Part shown: positions 55,630 through 64,000 of the stretch, piece after piece
How the letters are laid out: every line of letters starts with the position of its first letter
Numbering within the stretch: position 1 is the stretch's first letter
Assembly (NCBI GenBank): GCA_958450365.1
Contig: CAUEEP010000211.1
Coordinates: forward strand, 868,001-932,000
Direction of reading: 5' to 3'
Origin: Mesorhabditis belari
Taxonomy: Eukaryota; Nematoda; Chromadorea; Rhabditida; Rhabditidae
Length of the DNA: 64,000 nt
Program-made: the position numbers and the translations under genes
The notes under the pieces: model-generated
What the model saw: only the letters and a program-made list of their open reading frames with translations
Database searches by the model: none
What the model was told of the DNA's origin: nothing

Positions 55630-56260
55630 CTAGATACTCGGCTTTTTATCCGGATCCATTTTGGTAGCAAGCTCCATTAGGGGTGGCGTAGCACTGAGCT
55701 TCAATTGTCGCATTGTTGTTAGCTGTCGAGCAACAGACACTGAAACATTTGAAGGTATTACTGAATGTACTACAGAAGGTATTGCACAAGCTATTACAGA
55801 AGCTATTCTTGGTAGACTGTAGTCATTCAACTCACCCAGTGTAGTTCGCGCCACTTGGATTCGCGCAGCTACCCAATCCGGCTTGACACCTTTGCCAGCA
55901 TTCAGTGTAACAACCAGTGCCCACCCATCTGAAAGTTAGCTGTATAGCTGAATAGCTGAATAGATGAATAGCTAAACATTACAGTATTTGTGAAATCTTT
56001 AAACAAACTGTCCAGATCCTTGTGCAATCGGACAACTGCACAACTCCCATCCCTTTCCTTGGAAGTTAAAACCGGTTGTAGTTGAAATCGACTGACCCTT
56101 GCAATAATCCTAGACATTTCCTTGACAAATAGATCTATATTGTTTACTTGACAAGCTGATATTCTCATCGCAGTAGTATAGCTGGTCGGAAGTTTTGTGA
56201 ATGTTCCATAAGAGACCATGAAGAGAGCGGAGACAACGAGGATTGAGTACGACTGGAATA
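55630..56260 (-). CDS. small secreted-type protein, family unrecognised
   Basis: Two exons on the - strand. The first (about 56,251-55,982) starts after an acceptor ATTCCAG with SYSILVVSALFMVSYGTFTK, a hydrophobic signal-like stretch, and continues MRISACQVNNIDLFVKEMSR and RDGSCAVVRLHKDLDSLFKD. The second (about 55,926-55,630) reads GWALVVTLNAGKGVKPDWVA, ARIQVARTTLGELNDYS, and ends MDPDKKPSI and stop. Phase differs by one base at the join, so either the splice site is not the obvious one or there is an indel. An upstream exon with the start codon is probably missing from my reading. A decayed duplicate lies at 57,330-57,720. I do not recognise the family. Confidence 0.5.
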
Positions 56261-56289
56261 CGGTAAGCTTATCGGTATTTTGATTGGCT

Positions 56290-57320
56290 TACTTATGTCC
56301 TATATGTAAGTTCAGCTTTCAACTCACAGTTACCTCCTAGAATCGCTTTAAAGAGTTTTATTTTTGGCGCTGAACTTGGCCCTGGTTAGGGTGAGGCGTG
56401 CCCAGAGTCTGTATGCCGACTAGGTATAGCCGGGTGAGGCCAAACAACACCGAAACCAGGACTAGCCAGGGCCAGGCCAAGTCCTGCTGAAAATTCGTGA
56501 AAAGTTTTCTTTTAACTAACCATTTTCGTAGATTCGGAAGTAGCGAGACGAGACGAGAATGCCCGAGTTTGCTATGATTTTGAAAGTCTTTCCTTTCAGC
56601 CTTAAATATCAACAACTCTTCACCCACTCACATTCACAAACGCAACTAATCTCAGCTGTAAAGTGGAGATCCCAATCAAATTCCGAAAAAAAACCATAAA
56701 GAAAAAGCCAAAAAATGACCGCAAAAGTCGTAAAATTTTGAGCAAAACGACAAATGATCAAAAAAAGTAGAATTTGAAACGAGGACAGCTCACGTTTCAG
56801 TAAAACAACCATAAGCTTTGGTTTTGGAAAAAAGCACGTTTGTAGACTAACAGCTAAGAACAACGTTTCTCCAATACCTGAACCAGTCAATCAGACAGAT
56901 CCAAGAAATAAAGCTGTACCAGGGAGATCTAGCTATGACGATCAGGGGTTTGAGCCTGTCAGCCAGCCCTGGACTGGTCTTACCTTGCCCAGACTTGCTT
57001 TGACTTGCCTCACCTTTGGTACAACTCTGGCTATTGGCTAGACTCCTTCTTGACTTCCTTGACTTGCAAACTGAACTTGAGGTTTGACAATGAGTCACAA
57101 AAAAGTTGCAGTCTAATAAGGCACTAGTAATACCGTGAAACACGCGTATAAAAGGAAACCTCATTTCCTTTTTAACGCCTACACTCGTCTCCTTCCCCAT
57201 TTACTCAAAAAAGAATGTCAACCAGATGTGCTGGCCAAATGACATGAGCTATATTCGACGCCGAATTCAAGCCCACCACATCACTTTTGAGTGCCTTAGA
57301 ATCTACTTGACACTGGAACA
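56290..57320. other. intergenic between the duplicate secreted genes, no gene seen
   Basis: Several open frames of 90-120 codons occur on the - strand, but they overlap one another, lack recognisable motifs and have no duplicate counterpart. I treat them as chance. Confidence 0.4.
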
Positions 57321-57329
57321 TTTCAAGTA

Positions 57330-57720
57330 CAGTACAGAAGGTATTCTACATGATTGACTGTAGCCATTCAACTCACCCAGTGTTGTTGGAGCCGCTCGGA
57401 TTGTAGCTACACATCTCTGTCAACATTCAGCAGTAACAACCAGTGACAACCCATCTGAAAGTTAGCTGAACAGCTGAAGGGCTGAAGAGCTGGATAGCTG
57501 AATATCGTCTCTTTAAACAAACTGTCCAGATCCTTGCGCAATCGTACAATTGCACAAGGTCCATCCCTTTCCTTGAGAGTCGAAACTAGTCGAAGTTGAG
57601 ATCGATTGACCCTTGCAATAATCCTAGAATGTTTTCATAGCCTTACATAGCTCAAACAGCAACCTTACTTGACATGCTGCTGTTCTCATTGCAAGAGAAT
57701 AGGTGTTGGGAATGTAAACG
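57330..57720 (-). pseudogene. decayed duplicate of the 55.6-56.3 kb gene
   Basis: The - strand carries the same blocks in the same order as the neighbour (AMR-ACQV near 57,690; GACAGTTTGTTTAAAGA-type matches near 57,520; an ACAACCAGTG- and CTGAAAGTTAGCTG-like intron near 57,450), but stops and frame changes break every exon. The copies are about 1.5 kb apart in the same orientation: a local tandem duplication. Confidence 0.7.
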
Positions 57721-58053
57721 ATTTGAGTTTGATTTGAGATTCGGATTGTTCATAGCCAGATTCTATAAAGTCGACAAATAAAATATGTCTTCTTATCTTT
57801 AGTTCATGTTCCTTCCATAGTTAACCCTCAAAAAAATCTCTTCTTTAAAGCTTGATCAATCTTAGGATACACCAGTAAAATTTTGTAGTGGGGGACCAAA
57901 ATCTATGATGACTTGAAAATGCCAAAAAATCAACGAGAAAATGCCATGATTTGTGGAAAAATTTGGGTGAATTCAAGGAGTTTTATCTATTTTCAATTTT
58001 CTATTTTCTTTATTTCTCTATTTTCTTTTATTTTCTATTTTCTTTATTTTCCA
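57721..58053. other. spacer, no gene seen
   Basis: A+T-rich with a TTTTCTATTTTCTTTATT repeat just before the orphan exon. No coding signal. Confidence 0.4.
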
Positions 58054-58171
58054 GTATACGAATGAAGGCTGGAATGTGATAAATGAACAATGTCTATCAA
58101 CAGATGGAATCAATCCTCATTCAAAGTTCATCAATAACACTGTCCCCGCGTATCAATTGGGTTTAATATTT
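58054..58171 (+). CDS. orphan exon, unrecognised
   Basis: Between TTTTCCAG and GTAAGTT one frame reads YTNEGWNVINEQCLSTDGIN then PHSKFINNTVPAYQLGLIF. Good splice signals and an open frame make it look like a true exon, but I found no partner exons on either side; the poly-C/poly-T tract begins about 110 bases downstream. Confidence 0.35.
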
Positions 58172-58283
58172 GTAAGTTTTAGAGAAAGAAAACGACTCAA
58201 ATTGAAATTAAAATTGAATTCAAGATGAACCTGAATGGATCCTCAGTTGGGGTTGAGAATTTTCGACCAAATGGAAGAACTCC

Positions 58284-58577
<294 letters not shown>

Positions 58578-58599
58578 CCCTTCTGGTCTGCTGTATTTT

Positions 58600-59340
58600 T
58601 TGATTTGCTCGTATCCGATTTTCTAGATAAATATCGATGAGTAATCTTTTCAATAACCCTTGTCAACGATTTATTAACTCAAATCGAATCTCTCATCTCT
58701 TTCCATCAAAAGCCTTCAAGTCCTTCACCTCCTTCAGCTCCTTCAACTCCTTCCAGTCCTCGAAAAGCTCCAGTTGTTATTGTCGTCAATTTGACTATCA
58801 CTACCGAGCTCCCGTTTCCGGTCATTGCTGGTGACCATTGCTGGCCATTGCGGGTCCTTGGTATCTGAGATTCGATTTTCGGGCTTGGAGGCAAAGCATG
58901 CACTGGTATGCGACTCTTTTCTTACTTCACGTTACTGCAGTTACCGTACTCCAGTTACCGTTTGGATTCGGAGGCCCGAATCTCCCGGAGCTTAGAAGCG
59001 TTATAACTACCAGAATTCACATCTCAATTACATTTTCATTTGTTAGCTTATTTTTGAGTCTGCTGCCGAATCCCATCGTTCTCTCTGTGCTGCTTTCTCT
59101 CGGTGCTGTGAGAAAAAGCCGCCATCGATTTGTTTTCGGCAAATCTAAAGCTACAGGAGCATAAATCGCTGTTTTTTTCTTTATCAATTCGTTCCTTTTG
59201 TTCATTTTTTGCGACTTCTTTCTTTTCAAATATAATGGCCTATTTAGATTCAAATTTGTAAGAAAAAGCAAGTACAAAGATTGGATTGGAGATTGGGAAA
59301 TTTCGGGATTTGTCACGAGATTCGGCATTGCAGCGCATTT
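58600..59340. other. spacer with a mariner scrap
   Basis: 58,708-58,810 has CCTTCA/CTCCTT repeats, in one frame a Pro/Ser-rich linker followed by APVVIVVNLTITTELPFPVI, which might be a lone exon. At 59,055-59,110 GAGTCTGCTGCCGAATCCCA and the bases after it encode SAAESHRS, the same start as the mariner at 45,575, with no terminal repeats. Confidence 0.45.
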
Positions 59341-60060
59341 TTGACGATTTTTGACGATTTTTGACTGTTTTTGACTGTTTTTGACCATTTTTGACTATTT
59401 TTGACTATTTTTGACCATTTTTGACTGTTTTTGACTGTTCCATGGGTACAACAATAACTTCATATAAAAAGCTACCGTATCCTCATAATTTTTGGCGCAA
59501 TATTTATAATGTTTCCTTTATAATGATTGGGAAATTTCGGTTCGGCGAGATTCGGCATTGCAGTGCATTTTTGATCATTTTTGACCATTTTTTGACCATT
59601 TTGACCATTTTTGACCATTTTTGACCGTTTTTGACCATTTTTGATCATTTTTGACCATTTTTGACCATTTTTGAACTTTTTTTTGACTATTTGACCATTT
59701 TGATCATTTTGACCATTTTACCATTTTGATCATTTTTGACCATTTTTGATCATTTTTGACCATTTTTGACCATTTTTGATCATTTTTGACCATTTTTGAT
59801 CATTTTGACCATTTTACTCATTTTTGACCATTTTTGATCATTTTTGACCATTTTTGATCATTTTTGACCATTTTTGATCATTTTTGACTGTTTTTGATCA
59901 TTTTTGATCATTTTGACCATTTTGATCATTTTGACCATTTTGATCATTTTGACCATTTTTGATCATTTTTGACCATTTTTTGATCATTTTTGACCGTTTT
60001 TGATCATTTTTGATCATTTTTGACCATTTTTGATCATTTTTGACCATTTTTGAACTTTTT
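59340..60060. repeat. TTTTTGACCATTTTTGATCA minisatellite, ~720 bp
   Basis: About seventy imperfect copies of a 9-10-base TTTTTGAYCA unit (GACCA, GATCA, GACTG variants), interrupted only by about 100 unique bases at 59,440-59,560. Confidence 0.9.
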
Positions 60061-60905
60061 TGAGGAGCTGTGTGCACGCTGAGCCAAAAATCTTTTCGAA
60101 AGACATTTTAGACAAAAAAACATCATATTAGAAAAGAAATCAAGACAGAAATGTGTTTTTTTTTTTGAGGCAGAAAGTTGAGATCTCGTACAAAAAGAGA
60201 AGAAGAAGAAGAAGAAGAAACAAACGATCGTCTAACTCATTTTGAGCGTTACTTACACAGTTACCGTACTCCAGGAGTTCCTTGTTCAGACGTTTTCTAA
60301 AAGTTGGAAAAAGCCACCGTACTTGGGGCCCTTAAAACTTGATGTCTAAGCGTCGTGTGGAGGTGGTGGTCGCCGATTTGGGCACCGATTTCGTCTAAAC
60401 AAATGCTAGTTTTGAAATCCAAACTCGAAATGGGGGAATTTTTGAAGATTTTACAATTGTATGGCTTCTTAAACTTGTGATTTTTTGTTTTTTTGTTTTT
60501 TTTTTGAGGCATTCTGGGGGTACAAAAGTTTCAAATTGAGTTAGAAGTTTTTTTAAATGAGTCATAAAAAGTGGGAGAGATCAGTGAAACCGACAGCTTG
60601 GAAACCCATATGAAAAGTTTTAGCATGGATTTTTTGGCTTTTTGACTTTTTAAACCCAAAAACATAAAGGTTCCATTGTCAATATCAACTCTTGGATCAA
60701 CTCTATCAGCTCTCTTGAACTCGAACTGTGTAAATGGACCTTGAGTTTTACTTTGGATTGAATTTTAAACTTACCGTACTTGTCTGCTTGTCTGCTGTCT
60801 GCAACTGAGTTCTGCTTGTCTTTTTACCATAAAACGTAAGCCCTTCGCTGAGCCGTTGAGCTCGTTTTTGTTGTATCCAAGCATTACAACTAGTAATGTT
60901 CCCCC
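60061..60905. other. spacer, no gene seen
   Basis: A+T-rich with short T-runs and an (AAG)n tract near 60,200. No coding signal was recognised. Confidence 0.4.
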
Positions 60906-61052
<147 letters not shown>

Positions 61053-61362
61053 GGATGGTTGATAGCTGGATGGCTGGATAGCTGGATAGCTGGATGGCTG
61101 GATGTATTCCAGGGGCTCCTTGTTAAGACGTTTTCTAAGGAAAAGCTATTTCGGGGCTCTTTGAACTTGCATCCCCTGGCCATTGCTATGCTTTAAATTT
61201 GCCACAATGAAATCCTTTCCAATTTTTTTGTAAACAAAGCTACCGTGTCCTAGAATTTTTGGTGGAAAAATCACAATGTTTTCTTGGCGTTTCCTCCCAA
61301 TTCATAGAATCTATCGAAATAATAGAATTTTCTGGCAAAATATATAAAATTCACAAACAAAA

Positions 61363-64000
61363 TCATTCAATTTCATCATCATCAGGCAATTTCGGTGTAC
61401 TCTGACGATTCCATTCTCGTCTCATGGATAATTCATCCATTGGTGGAGTTGTCGAAGTTCTCGTCGAGAAACGTGGCGGTTCCTGTGCTTTTGGCGGTGG
61501 CGGTAAATCGTCCTTCCTCACGGCATCGATTGGTAGAGTTGTTGTACCGATGGAACGAGCGTTCAACCAATACGTCTCCATCACTCCCTTTCCCTAGATT
61601 TTCGATTCAATGACATCCAGATTTGAAAGATCTCTCACTTTTATGATCACCTCTCCTCTTGATTCAACTTCATAGCCGCCGGATCCGGATTCAGTAGAGA
61701 GCAAGCGTCACCCGACATGTGAATTTTGCCAGCTGAAAAGCTGCCAGCTTTGAGGTTCTTGAAAAGATGTTTTGCCTTACGTTTCCCGCCGCTTCCATCC
61801 TGGATGCTGTGTTTACTGTGTCACCGAATAAACAATATCTGAAAACATTAGGATTTGAGTACGGCAACATTTTTTAAAGTACACTACGGCAACACTTTTT
61901 TCTGTCATTTAAGAGACTATGATTTAAGGGCATTACGGTGGCCTTGCGTTTTAGTCCAAATCAATCGAATTATACCTCGGCATGGCTAATCCGACTACTC
62001 CAGCCACACAAGAGCCCGAATGCATTCCAATTCGGAGATTAATTGATTCAGCGGGGAGGTGAGGGACACGGAAGAGCTGAAAATTGGTTGGTTATTGGGT
62101 TGTTACGAGTCTAGGCCAGTCTTTGAGATATAGGTCATATCAGAAACCTATCAGAAATGATATTAGTTTGATGTCACCAGGGAACCCCCTTAAAGTTGAA
62201 TTTCAGGAGCGATCTGATTCCGAGATGAGAACATCCCGAAACCGCTTTCAAATCCTGCTTATCATAAGGTATTTTTAAGAGAAAAGCTTCCACAGTTTCT
62301 GCCAATCTTGCACTGTCAGCAGGCTAGAGTAACAGTGTAGGCCTATCTATAAAAAAGAGGCTGTTGGGTCAATTATCCAAACCTCTAGAAGATGTGTCAC
62401 ATCAAACTAATATCATTTAAGAGGTTTCTGATAGCACCACATATCTCAAAAAAGCCCAAAGGCAGTGCTTTCGGTACTGGCAGAAAGATTGGCAGAAACT
62501 GTGGAGGCTTTTCTCCCAAAATAGCCTATAAGTAAGTAAGATTCGGTTTCTGGATGCCGTTAACAATTTTCACCTCGGAATCAGAACGTTCCTGTAATGT
62601 AACTTCAAAGGGTTGCCTGGGCAGGAGCTAGACCCGGCCTTGTGATGCCTGGTTTGGTCTTCTTATATTCTAAATCCATCTATTTTCTCTTACCTGCACC
62701 GTTCTCAAAAAGTTCAACTGACATCTCGGCGATTTCTTTCACGTGTTGGATTCCATTTCGGTAGGGGAGACCAGAGACACAAAGATAGCCATCACCGATT
62801 GTTTCCACCTGAAATTCCAGAAATGAACTTGTTTTTGAGGCAATTCTAGAGCAATCCTAAGCAATCCTAAGCAATCTTAAACAATCCTAGAGCAATCCTA
62901 AACAATCCTAAGCAATACTTTGTAAACAGAATGTTGCTCGATGATCTGATCAAATGTGGTGTAGAGATCGTTGAGGAGGTTGACGATCTGAAAAGATTTA
63001 GCTGAGAAGAGATGGCAACTGGCGCTTCTTACTTGTAAGGGCGCGCATTTTGCAGCCAAATTCGTGAATCGAACCACATCGGAGAAGAAAATTGTGACAC
63101 TGTCGAAAGATTCCGGCTCGACCGATTGTCCGAGTTTCAGCTTTTCAGCTACTTGTCTAAAAATTGTTGAAAAACCCGCTGTGACATCCAGTTTTTACTT
63201 TGGTAACAGCCGATACAGCAATACAGTACTGGAAAGGCTGCAAAAGAAGCTACAGTAGTTCTTAGCTTGTCTCCAAGCTACAGTAACTCCTAGCTTGTCT
63301 CCAAGCAGTAATCTATAGTAATGATTCGGACACGTATAAAAACTAGGTGCACGATAACATTGGCTGAATATCTTATATCTTAAAGATGCAAATTTTAAAC
63401 TCAACCCACTTGGGTGCTTGAATTAGAAAGCTCTTGAATTGTGAATGAATTAGAAAGCTCTTGTTTACTCAGAATCGTTATTAATATATGAAAAATAACC
63501 AGATGACTGAATATCTCTGCAAATTTTAAAACCCCAACTCACTTGGGTAACATCCTATGCAACAGCAAATCACTCTTCTTCTTCTCTTCCACCAATTCTA
63601 CCATCCGATCTTCTACCTGTAACCGAATGCGATCGAAATCCCATCCATTCCATCCATACCTCTTTTTCCAATGTCTCTGCATACGATTCCATTAACCCAA
63701 AAACGTGATCCATCAAATTTTGTTGTCCCTTGTTTCCTTGACTCTAAAGGTTTTTCTTTAGAAGGTTTTTCTCTTTTTCAGGTTTTCAGCATTTCCCTTT
63801 AAATTGGAAAGCATTTACTATAGATTTGATGATTGTGTTAACAGGTGGAGATGTTTGGGCTAGCCATCGGCTCCTCCGACCAACAATCACGAATCACATG
63901 AAGCTCAACGGAATTATCTTTGAGACCTTTGAACGATCTGAAACGTACAAGGAACCATCTGGCTTACCAGAGCTCATATGAAGCTAGAAAACAATAGCTA
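61363..64000 (-). CDS. second receptor guanylate cyclase, C-terminal half, runs off the window
   Basis: Exons on the - strand, from the window edge: about 63,930-63,845 ([11 protein letters not shown], end of the kinase-homology domain); about 63,750-63,660 ([20 protein letters not shown]); 63,616-63,543 (linker, [17 protein letters not shown]); 63,156-63,033 ([20 protein letters not shown]); 62,987-62,919; 62,808-62,694 ([20 protein letters not shown]); 62,076-61,976 ([18 protein letters not shown]); about 61,838-61,782 ([16 protein letters not shown]); about 61,733-61,634; 61,593-61,363 ([10 protein letters not shown], then a Pro-rich tail ending DDDEIE). Catalytic metal Asp, Asn and Arg are present. 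The exon at 61,733-61,634 shifts frame by one base between [11 protein letters not shown] and ESRGEVIIK, which would remove the C-terminal end if real. Most cyclase exons are almost identical in protein to the gene at 1-10.6 kb; the C-terminal tails are unrelated. Confidence 0.85.

Noticed and set aside
56847..57200. 117-codon - strand frame with a hydrophobic end
   Set aside because: No motif, no partner in the neighbouring duplicate, and it overlaps another random frame; composition is that of spacer DNA.

Overview
The window is nuclear DNA of a rhabditid, Caenorhabditis-like nematode. The genes are split by short GT...TTTCAG introns. Five TTAGGC telomere hexamers lie in an intron, and the first 19 bases of the SL1 spliced leader occur once. 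Tc1-like, Tc3-like and mariner elements are present. The gene families are typical of nematodes: receptor guanylate cyclases, a KIN-16/OLD-1-like receptor tyrosine kinase and a serpentine chemoreceptor. Most other sequence is introns and repeats. No bacterial-style operon, CRISPR array or virus was seen.

Layout. 1-10,562 (+): a receptor guanylate cyclase without its 5' end. 10.6-16.4 kb: no gene recognised; repeats, a two-level 30/90-bp satellite, a mariner scrap, a three-hairpin foldback and the SL1-like motif. 16.4-24.6 kb (+): left arm of a large inverted duplication, holding a decayed receptor tyrosine kinase and a 1.6-kb Tc1-like insertion. 24.7-36.8 kb: the unique centre, with two tandem copies (A and B) of an unrecognised single-pass membrane protein with a Thr-rich stalk, plus a truncated inverted copy (C). 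38.3-44.8 kb (-): right arm, in which every kinase exon is open. 45.3-45.9 kb: internally deleted mariner. 47.3-53.6 kb (+): an apparently intact serpentine receptor whose 4.7-kb fourth intron holds nested foldbacks and a Tc3-like relic. 54.4-58.2 kb: a second serpentine-receptor relic (-), a small secreted-type gene with a decayed duplicate (-), and an orphan exon. 58.3-61.1 kb: extreme homopolymer and minisatellite tracts. 61.4-64 kb (-): a second receptor guanylate cyclase, paralogous to the first and facing it.

Read together, this is a cluster of cell-surface receptor genes growing by local, often inverted, duplication: cyclase(+), kinase(+), receptor A(+), receptor B(+), kinase(-), GPCR(+), cyclase(-). 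Roles in sensory or innate signalling are inferred from the families. Several duplicates carry single-base frame breaks; pseudogene decay and uncorrected assembly indels cannot be separated from one sequence. Exon limits were read by eye from splice motifs and homology between the copies.
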